A stretch of 64,000 bases of DNA from Durusdinium trenchii (taxonomy: Eukaryota > Sar > Dinophyceae > Suessiales > Symbiodiniaceae): the NCBI GenBank assembly GCA_963970005.1, contig CAXAMN010023362.1:160590-224589 (forward strand), given 5' to 3'. Each line of letters starts with the position of its first letter. The stretch's first letter is position 1. The notes below the pieces were generated by a model. It had not been told where the DNA came from and did not search any database. It worked only from the letters and a program-made list of their open reading frames with translations. The translations under genes were made by a program, and so were the position numbers. Positions 8,198-18,578 of this stretch are shown one piece after another.

Positions 8198-10010
8198 GAT
8201 CAGTCACCTGAGGTCTCGGGCACGAGTTGCTTCGGATTCGCTTGGATTGGACTGTGGAATCGTGCTCAAGACTGATGAGAACGGACTCGGGCTCTATCTT
8301 ACCTAATCTGGACTTTGATTCGATTGACGTATCGAGATTGCCCGATTCGGATTGCGATGCACTGCGGACGAGTTCGGCAAAATCCAGCAGGTATAACTTC
8401 TTTTCTGACAGCTGAAGGGGCAGTCTGACTCCGAGCTTGCCGAAATGGATTTCGTCCGTGGCTGTGTGAATCGAGGCTTCGAGTTTCCGAAACAAATTGT
8501 TAGACAAGAGAAATGGAGTCTTTGACGGAACAATGCATATCTTTACATAGAAAGCTCCCAATGGCACTAACAGAGCTCGATCACACTGGACAGTGCTGCT
8601 GTTACCAAATCGAAAAACGGTCTGGCACGGAACCTCAAGCACCTTAGTGGACTTCGGCAGTTGCTGAAGCACTTCATTTACCTGATGCTGTCCGATGACT
8701 GTTTGACTCGCGCCTAGGTCCACGATGCCTAAAGAACCATGGCTCACAAAATGTGCTACCTCATCCATCCTGGTTTGGACAGGTTCGCTCTCAGTCAGGG
8801 GGCGAAGATTCAAGCCAAGCTTAACTTTCATCGTGGGCAACAGCCTAAGAGCGCACGAATGAAATTCGATGTTCACCGGCTTTGGTTCAACCCCATTACT
8901 TCCCAAAAGATGCTTGGAGGTGGCATGAGCAACTACAAAACACTCAGCATGATGGTTCCTAGAAACCTCAACCGGGATCATGTCATCTTCAGGGTCGTGT
9001 TCGACTGCCGGTTCATGGATCACCACACCAGTGAAGGCTCCACCTTCTTTGGATGCATTCGAACCTGAAGGACCTTGGTGTCGAAGAGGGCACTCGGCCT
9101 TCCAGTGGCCTTTCGCTCCACAACGTCGGCAGTTGCTTTCAAGGATGCGTTGTGCCAGAGGTTTGCGGCTGCGGAAATCAAATCGATTGCTCTTGCCTTT
9201 CCGATCTTTTCCGAAACCCTTCTTCACAGGTGTCCAAAATCCCCGGCCCTTGGTTTTGTCGGCCAGGCGTTTGCGAGCCTCAGTGTATGCATTCAGACAT
9301 GAGGCCATGTCCGCATCGTTCTGGAGCGTCTCCATGAGGCCTTCCTCGAACTGCATGCAAACCACGGCATCGGGATCGCCGTCTTCAGCCATTTGTTCAA
9401 CAATGTTGTCATCCATACAATCCCCAACAAACCCAAATTCATCATCAATTGGATATTGAGGTGCAGTCAACAACGTCGGCTCTTCTTCCGTGAGCAAAGC
9501 TGTGGTATCATATGTCTTTGTACGAGGGTTGTGTTGTTTACCGGCATGGACTTCGTGGAAAAAGCGGCTGCCCAACAATTTGAGATTGGCCACCACACCA
9601 TGGTATTCCAACGAACCCTGCGGCTCGACGATCAAGCGCTTCTTATCCTCAGCGCTCAAAGCCGAGTTCCTCAAGAGGATGTAGGCACGAAACTCTTCCA
9701 TCCCAACTTTCATACCTATGAGGTCTTCGAATTGATGATCGTGTCGGGCGAGGTAGGATTCGTGGGTCTCATCAGGGCGTTGGGTAGTCCCATATATGGC
9801 CCTTTCAAACTTCTCGAACTTGTCTTCCAGTCGTGACTTTCCCCAGATTCCCCCTAGGCAGGTCACAATGGCCTTGACGCCCTCGAGGTCATTCCCTCTC
9901 AAAACTTTCGGATCGAGGCGGGAAACACGTTGAAAAGCGGACCCTTCACATTGTAAAGCCAGTCTTGGTGCCAGCAATTGAAGGTGTTCGGCGGGCCAAA
10001 GCTGTGCCAA
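7683..10010 (-). CDS. copia Gag and protease
   Basis: The first ORF after the primer site. Residues 1-250 are a gag-type capsid region (FEKFERAIYGTTQRPDETHE at 67-86 is typical). A zinc knuckle C-x2-C-x4-H-x4-C follows at Cys294, Cys297, His302 and Cys307, and would bind the RNA genome. An aspartic protease starts near residue 425 with IVDLGASQTVIG (429-440). The usual motif is D-S/T-G-A, so Leu432 replaces the normal Ser/Thr next to Asp431, which may impair cleavage. The protease fold seems to end near residue 560. The remaining 200 residues are Arg/Ser-rich out-of-frame sequence, because real coding continues in the frame of 7505-8197. The Met at 10010 lies about 215 bp after the primer site, a plausible start. 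Confidence 0.9.
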   Translation of the reverse strand: MAQLWPAEHLQLLAPRLALQCEGSAFQRVSRLDPKVLRGNDLEGVKAIVTCLGGIWGKSRLEDKFEKFERAIYGTTQRPDETHESYLARHDHQFEDLIGMKVGMEEFRAYILLRNSALSAEDKKRLIVEPQGSLEYHGVVANLKLLGSRFFHEVHAGKQHNPRTKTYDTTALLTEEEPTLLTAPQYPIDDEFGFVGDCMDDNIVEQMAEDGDPDAVVCMQFEEGLMETLQNDADMASCLNAYTEARKRLADKTKGRGFWTPVKKGFGKDRKGKSNRFDFRSRKPLAQRILESNCRRCGAKGHWKAECPLRHQGPSGSNASKEGGAFTGVVIHEPAVEHDPEDDMIPVEVSRNHHAECFVVAHATSKHLLGSNGVEPKPVNIEFHSCALRLLPTMKVKLGLNLRPLTESEPVQTRMDEVAHFVSHGSLGIVDLGASQTVIGQHQVNEVLQQLPKSTKVLEVPCQTVFRFGNSSTVQCDRALLVPLGAFYVKICIVPSKTPFLLSNNLFRKLEASIHTATDEIHFGKLGVRLPLQLSEKKLYLLDFAELVRSASQSESGNLDTSIESKSRLGKIEPESVLISLEHDSTVQSKRIRSNSCPRPQVTDRDLRSHVEQQECRQDQGKQQSSRAVQPFVEHQRDGASRSREHEHRRTGQPANLIRRGQERSDLPGGSPERSTLCGMVPRSISGQSQTGPQELRDLHQKVCGRGRAEPRTHILSRPRPRQLIAVRPLQRNWKCGKTRVAGIWSKKTFEIQRSPIRHNASIASKPHCSRSSRS

Positions 10011-10225
10011 GAACTCTACTTTCTTCGTCCACTCCGTCAGGTCGGTCTCTCCCGGTTTAAATCCCGGGATTTGTCCCCAAAACAGATGGTCAAGCTTCCA
10101 GCGTTGGCGCTCCCAGCGCCTTCTGCAGCCTTTGGTGCCATGCTCTACCCTGGAACCCCTTCACGGCTTCCGAGGCAACAAAGGAAATCTAAAGCTTCCC
10201 AAGCCAGTTTCCTCCTCCTCGGCCG

Positions 10226-10243
10226 TGCGGGGCTCCGCTACCA
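10226..10243 (-). other. Primer binding site, tRNA-Met type
   Basis: One base inside the 5' LTR the minus strand reads TGGTAGCGGAGC. This is complementary to a tRNA 3' end of the form GCTCCGCTACCA, which differs by one base from the usual eukaryotic initiator tRNA-Met end (CTCTGCTACCA). Initiator Met is the common copia primer. Confidence 0.8.
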
Positions 10244-10244
10244 A

Positions 10245-10520
10245 TGTGTATTGCACACACTGGTGCGGGCCCCTGGCCTCCAATCCTCCTCCCAAAAACA
10301 AGTGGCGCTCCCTGGCGCAGCTCTTTTCTTCCACGCACACCTGAGGTCGTCCACGACCAGTTCGAACTCCAAGGTCGTCCTCGACCTTCCAACAAGCACC
10401 TATGGCGTCCACGCCCCGTGCCGAAAGCCCCCTGACTTGAGCCTTCAGCAAGGCATTCCACGAATGCATGACCCTCGAGTGGACCGCATACGAACCGTCG
10501 GCAGGTGATTTCACAAATCA
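10245..10520 (-). repeat. copia 5' LTR
   Basis: Right copy in window coordinates, the 5' LTR of the minus-strand element, 276 bp and TG...CA bounded. It should hold the element promoter, but no TATA box could be identified. Confidence 0.95.
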
Positions 10521-13500
10521 ACCATATATCACCACATATATATATATATGAATATCGGTGGTCGGGTATGGGCTAGGTGGTAGGAGAGAGATGAAGAACA
10601 TGCAGTTTAGTTACTGTGGTGAGTGCAGGAACCAATGGCACAGGCGCTTCTGTGGTCTACAGTGCCTGCAGCGCTGGCCTACGTGCCATGGAATTAAGAC
10701 ATTGTCACCAAAGTTTCAAGCTCGTTTGGGGGCTACTCCTCTAGACTCTAGACTGCAGAATTGGTAGTTAGCCCGTAGGAACAGATGCAGAGGCGGGCCA
10801 TCATGGATGAACATAAACATTGCACCCCTTGCAATCCAAATACGTCCAAGGACTCACTTTCTTGTGCCCAAAGGTGCTTCCTGGCCAAATCAGTGCGACC
10901 AGCTTTACTACGAAAGAGGCCTGGGACCATTATTAGTTGCTTTGCGGCTGTGCCTTTGCTGGTGTATATTATGATCAGTTTGCACACAGTTGGCGTCCAT
11001 TTCCAGAGATGGCAGCAGGCAGATTTCGTCAAGAATCCACTTCGGGAACCTTGTCTTATTTTGACATCCGACACGTCACTGTTTTTTTGTTTTTTGTTCT
11101 TTCTTTTTTTTGGTTTCACGTTCCTCGTTTTGGGTGCTTGTTTTCCCAGGACAGTTTCATGGCAACCCTGCGATCGCCAGAGGCCGTTATGCAGTTATGC
11201 CGTTATGTGAACGGTACCGTTTAAGGCTTAGTTTAAGGGGTCCAATGAAATGCACACCGGCAGAACGATAGAGAGGGAGAGAGAACATTGTCACTTGTGG
11301 TTGTAGGGTGGGTACTTTGCAAACCCTTTTCCGTGGTTGCCTGATCGGGCAATTCGTCAAAAGCACCCTTGCAAGGCAAAGGTGAACATCAGACCTACTG
11401 CATCCGCTGCGCAGTGGCTCAAACTAGAGACCCCGCCCTTTTTCCAGCATGCAACGTGTTGAGCTCAGTTCCTCCAGAAGTTCTTCCAGCCATCTAATTG
11501 GACAAGTGCAGGAGTCCAGCCTCGAAAGCGATCGCACCTTGGCATTGGTGACCACAACAAGCATCAGTGAGTTGCAGAAAGCGCCGGAGTATTGAATGTT
11601 GAAAAGCAGGCAAGGCTTGACAAGCTCAGGAAATCTTGGCTTCCGAAATGCTGCGGGTCGGCCCAAAAAGGCAAGTTTGGCAAGATGTTTGATGAATTCA
11701 TGAGAACGTTGGAGAGTGCTTCAAGGTGACAATGAGATTGACAATCTTGACTGTTCAAAGGAAGTTCACGCACCTGCAGCTTGTCAGCAGCGTGAGATAG
11801 CTGGCTGCTAGCTAGTTCAAGCACCCTTGCTTTCCCCTCCCCAACAGCTAAAGCTTGGAGCCTCGACCTTCTGCACACCTTTAGCAGAGAAGGTTCGATT
11901 CGAGAGTGAAGGCTTTAGGTACCAGCACATGATGATTCATGACTAGCGTGCCTTTGTTATTCTTGCGTTGGAAGCTGTTTGCCCAGAAAACAGTTACTGT
12001 GACAGAACCAATTCATACCGCACTGAATGTGCGGCTTTCGATGCCGAAAGAGAGTGCAGCGTTTCAGCACGCAAACCCATTGAATCAGGGTAGCGTGCTG
12101 CAACTGAACATTTCTTTTTCAACTTGACCATGAGGTGGACAGCTCCACAACGCAGATTGTGGATGAATGGGACCAGGATATGCTCAATGCACTGAACTTA
12201 GTGTGGGCATGTGGACAAAATGGCCGGTGCCGTGCCGTTGGCAGGGATTTCAGGGGTGCAGGCTGTCACTGCTGCCTGATCAAAGAAGACCTTTCTGACA
12301 ATATTATCCAGCTTTGGCAGATTGAGCTCGACTTCGAATTGTCCCCCAGCTGCCCAAGTCTAGCGAAGTAGACCATTGCCCGAAGCCGAAGCTCGTACAA
12401 TCGGGGACACCTCTGCTTGTCGATGCTATAAGTCAAATTGATGCTCGCCACCGAACGGAACAACATAACACTTGCAATGTTCGGAGATTTGCTTTCCCAA
12501 AAGTGGTCGATGTAATTATATAATCTCTACTTCTCAAGTGCACTCTGTGGATCGGGGGCCCAGAAGGAAATGCTGTAGCTACAGGGTGGGAGCGTCAGCG
12601 CAGCCATACGGGCCTTCAGAGTTCCCGCTCAATGATTCATTAGCTCAAGCCTGCAGCAATATTTCACGACTTGACATTAAGTTGTGAAGGAAAGACTCGG
12701 CAGGACCGTTCGATGTTTTGCTTGCCTGTTTCAATTTGGCCCGGACGCGAAAAGCCCACAAGCTCATGTCGACCTCTCCAATGTGCTTTGTGCTGGATTC
12801 TGACGAACAACCTGGATTGGATTCTCGGCTGCACCACTGTTTTGGCGAGATGATGCTTGATAATATATATTCGGTCTGCTTGACTCTTGCTACATTCGCT
12901 GCCCAAGGACACGAAGAAATCGCGAGCTTTGAGCCCTCCCAGCCATGTAATATTCAGCAAGGCTTTGATGGAGGCCACAGCCCATCGCCGACCCAAGGGT
13001 ACTGACCTGGAAGATATGTATTCCTTTCTACCTGACCAGCTCAAAAACTGTGGGAAGGATACAGAGATGCACCGCGAGATGCAGAATCCGGTCATGCCTG
13101 GAGTCATGCCCACCTTCTCCACCTGGACAGCGAAACAGCCCAACCAAGTCATCCAAGCCGCGGCTTGCAACGGCAAGCGTGCAAGTTCTTTGAGTCACAT
13201 CCGAAAGGAGCCTCCAATTGATGTCCCCAGACGTGGACGAGGCACAAGTACTGGTGCCACAAGGAAGGGCCTGGTATGGAAGCCCAAGCAGGGCTATGGG
13301 ACGGCTGAATCCTATGCCGGTGATCGGGTTCGCCCAGCCCTTTTTCGTCGTGGTGGTTGCTGAGTGAGAATGTAGTTGGGCAGCTTTTGTGAATTCACTT
13401 GGTGCATGTTCAATGTCGGCCCTGACCTGTTTGCCTTTCTGATACAGTAATGTGTCGTGCAGGCTAGGTTGATGACGTCCAGGTTTTGGACAAATCTCAT

Positions 13501-14856
13501 CTCTTCGGCTTTGATGTGCTTGTAAGACAACTGACAGGGCAGAAGATTGAGAATGCCAATGCCGAAAATGCTTAAAGCTTTTTGCCCTGCCTCAGCGGGG
13601 CGGTCGTCAAACGCACGTGAGATTGCGAGAAGCTTCAAAAAAGTTTGACCAATTGTGGGAAGAGGCTTCCTATCATTTCCTGCAAGCTACTACACTTCTG
13701 TGCTCAGGTCAGTGATCCAGCTGCACCTGTATGGCTTCGAGATACCAACCAGTGGTCCGAATCAGAGCCCCTGAGTTTGCATTGGGATGAGCTGGCTTTG
13801 GCTTGGTCGTGTGGGATAGAAGGGAGCACGAAGTCGTATAGTGCTGAGCACTATATATATACAGGTTATACATATATAACTATATAGTTTTGGACACTGG
13901 ACATCACACGGGCTGGCTGTTTTGCTCGTTAGTTCTTCAGGAGGGATGGCATCTCATACTCAAATCCGCCGGTTTTCATGCACTTTCCTGCACAACGGAT
14001 GTTTTGCCCTTCGGCCTGGCAATTAAGGCAGAAGCAGCCAGAGGTGCTGGACTTGATGGATTCAAAGTGCGTGCAGTCACGGCATTTCACTGGTAGGTGC
14101 CTCTTTTGGAGCAGGTGCCGGGTTACGCAACGTCGCCTGTGCCGGGAGCAGCTTCGTCTAAATCCAAACAATCATGCAATCAGTCTTTTGTGGCCCTTGG
14201 CCATCCCTATATTCTCCAACATTTTTGGGATGTGAGGTTCCTCCAGGAAATCCGCTAGATCTGCTTGGAGGAGGCCTTTGTGGATTGCATTATTTGCATT
14301 CTAATGCTTGCTTGTCCTTGCCTGCTCGGAAGGCCGCAGCTGCAGTGTGCCTTTGCCAAGAGCTTTCAGGGACGAAGAAACACAGTGGACACCTAAGCAC
14401 CTTCTTCTGAAAGAGTTGCGGTTCTTTCCAACATGGTAATGATTGCTGACAAGGCCAAGTGACCGGAAGCCACGGAAGTACACTGAGGAGCGGCTGGCGA
14501 GCCTGACTCAGCGAAACTAGACATTGGGAGGGCTAGGAGAATCTCTATGTGCTTTTACGCTGAACATGGCAGGATTTCGAGTCGTCTACAGGCATGGATC
14601 TTGTGCGTGCCAATCTGCAAAGTAGAAAGCTCGGTGTCAGATTTTGAGTCGAAGCAAAAACATGGATATCCTTGCGAATCGTTTCACCTGCAGTAGCACG
14701 AAGCTTTTTAGTATGTCTTCGAAGCTTCTTGGTACGAGGTTGCATGCTGAAACACACCGAGCTGCCTTTATCAGATGTCCTTCAGGCAAAGGCCAGCGGG
14801 AGGGTCAAAAACCCCGCTGCCTTCTTAGCCATTTTACCTCAGATGTGGCGGCTGCT
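10521..14856. other. Gene-poor stretch, no supported gene
   Basis: Begins with TA-rich simple sequence. A long pyrimidine tract (11088-11112) followed by TTTTCCCAG (11142-11150) could be a 3' splice acceptor on the plus strand, with an open frame on each side, but no protein family is recognised. Overlapping open frames on both strands at 12.66-13.36 kb look mildly protein-like without identifiable motifs. TA microsatellite tracts lie near 13.85-13.89 kb. Confidence 0.4.
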
Positions 14857-15160
14857 TTAGCAGCTGCTCGAGCTTGCTGTAGAAAGGCAAGTTTTTGCAA
14901 TGAGGGTGATCTGAAGAAGTTCTGTTCGCAAGGTGGCACCTGGCAACCCAAGTGCAAGGAATTTGCTTGGATGTTCAATCTCCATGTCACTGTCGCACCG
15001 CATCGACAAAGCATCGACCCACCATGTGTCAAGCAGCCGCCAGTCCACAGAGAGCAAGTCACCAACAAAAGCGTGTTTGTCCTCATCCCTATCACTGTAT
15101 GCCACCTCAACCCCCAAGCGCACCAAAAGATAAGCCGCTACGAACCACTTGAAAGACCGT
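14857..15160 (-). CDS. Possible exon of an unidentified protein
   Basis: A minus-strand frame of about 100 codons with convincing composition: a hydrophobic stretch (WFVAAYLLVRLGVEVAYS) then an acidic and Trp-rich stretch (VGDLLSVDWRLLDTWWVD) and MRCDSDMEIEHPSKFLALGL. There is no ATG, and a stop lies just upstream. A CAAG at about 15145 would serve as a splice acceptor, so this is best read as an internal exon with one possible membrane segment. I do not recognise the family. The plus strand is also open here (14644-15567) but looks Arg/Cys/His-biased and unlikely. Confidence 0.3.
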
Positions 15161-16099
15161 CCCGCTCATTGGGGATGCTGCTGCTGGGTGCACACAGTGT
15201 AGTGTGGCTTAGCCTGGGCGGAGCAAGATGCAGAAGGGTGCAAGGTGCACAGCATTGCCGTGCTAGGCGATGTGAACACTTTCAAGATAAGGCGACCTTG
15301 TCAGCAGGATGCCATCAATGTATTGAACGGAGTGCACACAGAGCACACACTTGTACGTGGCCATCTCTCAGGATCCTTCTCTTTTTTATTCGTTTTTGCT
15401 CGCCTCAACACGATGCACATTCCACCCGCCCACGGAACATTACTTTTCCACAAAAGCTTCCCTGCCGGAAAGCTTACTCAGATTGCTGTTTTGACCGCAA
15501 GAGCTTTCTTCGCAAAGGTGTCTGCCGTCAGAGCCATGGTGGAGGCCACAGCATCCTATCGCTTTGAGCATGTTCCTCGGTGGGCGCATTAAGTTTGTTT
15601 GCAGCCGTTGGGCCTCGTTGAGTGTACATTGCGCTGTGCCTAGGCAAAGCAGCTGAAACATTTGCGGGATGTGCTGACCAAAGAGCAGCATTTTGGCAGC
15701 GTTTTGACGGTAGCACCATAAGACAAGAGAGGTGTCCTCTTTGTTCTTTTTCTTGCCGCTATGGCGCCGCTAGTTGCTTCAGGGCTTCCATGTGGGTGCG
15801 TTTGGCTCGGTCCAAGCAGCTCCGGGAGCAAATTGCTGCTCGTGTGCAGGAGGTCGGGGTGCCGAATGCTTCGTCTCCATCAAGCTTTTGCTGTACTGCT
15901 TGACTTTTGATAGCTCGTTTTGGGATATAAGGAGCACCCTCCCTGAAAGAATCATAGAAGAGGATACATATATATATATATGCGCAACGAACTATAACTG
16001 GTTAACAATCTATTTGTAGAGGACAATGGTCATTTCCACGGTTGTTCCAGGGAGTGTGAACTTTGTTATTGAAGGTTGTGCATTCATGATTCATGCAAG
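15161..16099. other. No supported gene
   Basis: Open frames on both strands lack family motifs. A short TA microsatellite is present near 15967-15980. Nothing else stands out. Confidence 0.4.
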
Positions 16100-16557
16100 G
16101 CGGTTCAGGCCGAAGACTTCAACAAAGCGGAGGAAGTGTATCAGCTTCAGCGTTTGGCAGAGGACGAGTTGATTTTTGACGGTGCCTAGTAGAGATTACT
16201 GGCATGAGAGCAGCTTGTCATGACCAAGCAGCAGGAGTGTATTCAAGGCTTTCAGCTGGATCCGAGACAAGGTGGCTCGAGAGTGGTAACATGGACTGGG
16301 ATGTGAACTTGGAACAGCGCAAGAAACTGATACATGTCCCAGGTGGATCCGTGGAGTTGTCCAACGGATCTATTCTCCTAGGACCAGCATCAGATCTTGG
16401 CCTTCTAGAAGGCACTCCGGATGCTGAGTACCACTACTCGGTCCAAACACACAAATCCACGGTCAGTGATGTTTTGAAATTACCAGGTGATTTTACAGTC
16501 GAATTCTGGATGCGCTGCCAGGACCACCTCTTTCTGAGTGCAATGGGCATACAGTAG
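16100..16557 (+). CDS. LamG/concanavalin-like lectin exons, N-terminal half
   Basis: Two adjacent plus-strand exon-like segments. The first (16100-16189) reads a charged helix (FNKAEEVYQLQRLAEDELIF). The second (within 16204-16557) reads VPGGSVELSNGSILLGPASD and later VLKLPGDFTVEFWMRCQD. A sequence of the form 'dFTVEFWmr' is a hallmark of LamG/Laminin_G_3 jelly-roll domains, where it forms a core beta strand. The second segment ends with a stop four codons after a GC-type donor candidate, and dinoflagellates do use GC donors. The matching C-terminal half of such a domain appears at 20093-20275 on the same strand, so the two probably belong to one intron-rich gene. A role in carbohydrate or protein binding outside or at the surface of the cell is family inference. 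Confidence 0.45.
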
Positions 16558-16654
16558 GTGAAAGAAAGTAAGGATTTCGCAGGTTAATTAGAACGTGCTT
16601 GGAGCCTGTGGAAAGCAGGTTATGTTTCTTAAAAACAGTTATCAGCCAAAATCA

Positions 16655-16671
16655 AGGCATTTTGGCTCAAG
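16655..16671 (+). other. Relict dinoflagellate spliced-leader sequence
   Basis: The plus strand reads AGGCATTTTGGCTCAAG. The last 14 bases match the 3' end of the 22-nt dinoflagellate spliced leader exactly, and 16 of 17 bases match overall, with one C-to-G change. Genomic relics of this kind arise when trans-spliced mRNA is reverse transcribed and reinserted. Sixty bases downstream is an ATG (16731). This is the best single taxonomic marker in the window. Confidence 0.7.
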
Positions 16672-16731
16672 CTAGATTCCAACAAAAACATTCTCACTTT
16701 CGCTCCTTCCCATTCTCCTATCTGATCGCCA

Positions 16732-17253
16732 TGGCAAGCACCGGCAACACAGGAGAGTTCTTTGACTATTCTTAATGGAGAGGACACGGTGTCTTCCTTC
16801 ACGCTCGCACCCTTTGAAGCGGTGACCCTGTTCTTCAAGCTGGAGGAGGAAGTCACCGAGACTGCGGGCAGAGTGGATGATGCCTTGGCGGGCGCAGTCC
16901 TCCCCAAGGACGACACCGACTCTGTGGTCTCCGCAGACCTCGTGAAGTGCGAAGCCCCCACGCCCAAGGAGCTTCGGGTCAAGTTGGCGGAGTTGAGTGA
17001 CGCCATGTCGGCCGTTTATGTGGACACTTCCACTCTTGAAGGTGCAGGCGCCTGTGGCCCTGAAAGCTGGCCGGAGGGGGATGTTCCTATGTCGTTTTCT
17101 GCACCTACGGCAGCTACTACATCGTCGGCCCCTACATCGGCACCTCCTGGCCGGGTCTGCCCCCATGGAGCCACCCATGCGCCATCGCAAGCGCAAGGAC
17201 ATGAAGGCCACGCCAGGCGCCTACGGATGTCCAGGCGTCGCCGTTGGCGCTGA
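16732..17253 (+). CDS. Possible retrogene ORF downstream of the spliced-leader relic
   Basis: A plus-strand frame of about 170 codons begins some 60 bases after the spliced-leader relic. Residues read NGEDTVSSFTLAPFEAVTLF, FKLEEEVTETAGRVDDALAG and LVKCEAPTPKELRVKLAELS, which look like genuine soluble protein with acidic helices. The last 60 residues become Ser/Thr/Ala- and Arg-rich and may be out of frame. The ATG at 16731 is in a different phase and closes after 14 codons, so a simple intact retrogene is not present. The segment may be a decayed retrocopy, or an ordinary exon next to a chance spliced-leader relic. The family is not recognised. Confidence 0.35.
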   Translation, partial: WQAPATQESSLTILNGEDTVSSFTLAPFEAVTLFFKLEEEVTETAGRVDDALAGAVLPKDDTDSVVSADLVKCEAPTPKELRVKLAELSDAMSAVYVDTSTLEGAGACGPESWPEGDVPMSFSAPTAATTSSAPTSAPPGRVCPHGATHAPSQAQGHEGHARRLRMSRRRRWR

Positions 17254-18329
17254 AACTCCAATGGCTGCATCTCTGGTGACGCGGGGTGATGAGGCCCTCG
17301 GCTGGTCCAGCCTACCAACAAACTGGTCCCCCAAAAGAAGCGATACGCATTGAGGGAGGCGAGCGCAGGGGAGGCTGGGAGCTACTTTGGGGGGTGGTTC
17401 TGATCAAGCCAATCCCCCGACCCCCCTTTCAGACAACCAGGGCAACAAGTCGTTCTTCTACTCCATCAGGGAGGGTGCCAACTTGCCCCTTCCCGTGTGA
17501 AACGTAAGCTGAACACGTGGGCGGAAGAACTGATGAACTGACTCATCCCAATCCTGCCGGCTTTGACCCCTCGAAGGGTTTTCCGCCTGTGGCCCTGAAG
17601 CCTCCTCCAGGAGGCATGAGGACGTTGCTCTCGCTGCTGCTGCGCAAATTCTCCCCTTTTTGTGACTCACCTGTGAGTAAATTCCTTGTCCTGTTGCGAC
17701 ATGTATGGGCCCGTCTCAGGGTGCCGTGTCGAATGTCTCAATGAGGACTGTCCTGTCCTGCGCCATCCCAGTCCTGATTGTGTACCTGACACTTTGGATC
17801 AGACTCAGGGGGGTTTTAAGAACCAACCTACAACATTCCCCTGCTGCGCCTGCACTTTTCCACTGGTTTTTGGGCTTGATGTTTAAAGAAATGTCGGAGT
17901 TGACAACAGCTGTGAGCTATGCAAACGCACATGCCCTTCCCCACCACACATTTTGCACTGTTTCTCGCTTCTCATGAGTCCTTGGGCAAACTTAGGCACT
18001 TGAAGTGTGCAACAATTTGAGAATTGGGTTGGCAGTGCAAGATCTGTGCGCAAGCGAGTGTGGTAGAAGGGAAGAAGTTGCCCAAAATAGGAAAGAAGGG
18101 CTGGAACATTAAAGGGCTGGAGAGCCCATATGTAAAGTTTCAAGCCCGGACAAGAAAGGAGTGCGTACAGCTGATGAGTGCAGATATTATGAATCAACGG
18201 GGCGGGTCACAGTCATGAGTGAGTGAGTGAGCAGTGCCGTGGAGTGGGGTGAGTGTTATATTCGCAAGAAATATTTCCGTTAAAATGCCATTTACAAAAT
18301 GAGAGCCTTGAGGCCCTATATCAGCAGGT
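17254..18329. other. No supported gene
   Basis: Several short frames on both strands, none with recognisable motifs. Proline/leucine-rich plus-strand frames near 17.5-17.9 kb look like noncoding translation. A GAGT-type short repeat occurs at 18216-18250. Confidence 0.4.
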
Positions 18330-18578
18330 CATTTTGTAGACAACTCGCTTTTGCGCTCAATCCCGTCATTTTGTAGAGACCTGGCCCTGCATTTTGTGGA
18401 GAAATGTTTTTTTTCCCAATGTTTTTTGTTCTTAAAGAAAGACCCCTACTTAAATGACTAAAACATACTAAAACCATTTTGTAGATGCCTTTTCATAACG
18501 ACCTCATTTTGGAGAGAGTCGTTTGTTTAACATGCAATTTGTAGAGGCATTGTGGTACAGCAGGGGTCATTTTGTAGA
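18330..18578. repeat. Recurring CATTTTGTAGA motif array
   Basis: Seven copies of CATTTTGTAGA or one-base variants start at 18330, 18367, 18390, 18475, 18504, 18535 and 18568, all in the same orientation, with spacings of 23-37 bases and one of 85. The intervening sequence is not conserved, so this is not an ordinary tandem repeat. Confidence 0.8.

Larger units (their letters stand above)
2135..10520 (-). mobile_element. Ty1/copia LTR retrotransposon, complete with both LTRs
   Basis: An 8386-bp element in minus orientation. Two 276-bp LTRs (2135-2410 and 10245-10520) begin TG and end CA and differ at only one base (T at 2207, G at 10317). A tRNA-type primer site lies one base inside the right LTR and a short purine tract lies inside the left LTR. 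From the primer site the coding order is gag with a CCHC knuckle, protease, a linker, a methyltransferase-like domain, integrase with HHCC and D-D-35-E, and RT/RNase H. Integrase before RT is the defining copia order. The coding information moves between all three frames at least seven times. No exact 5-bp target duplication is visible (ATATG on the left, ACCAT on the right). Confidence 0.95.

Noticed and set aside
10161-10521. Protein-like frames in the two LTRs
   Set aside because: The same frames appear in both LTR copies because the DNA is identical. They have no motif and lie in regulatory sequence.
2130-10525. Target-site duplication of the copia element
   Set aside because: The five flanking bases are ATATG on the left and ACCAT on the right. 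The AT-rich simple sequence on both sides makes any looser match meaningless.
12664-13363. Overlapping 158-170 codon frames on both strands
   Set aside because: Neither strand has a recognisable motif, and each could be the shadow of the other, so no CDS is listed.
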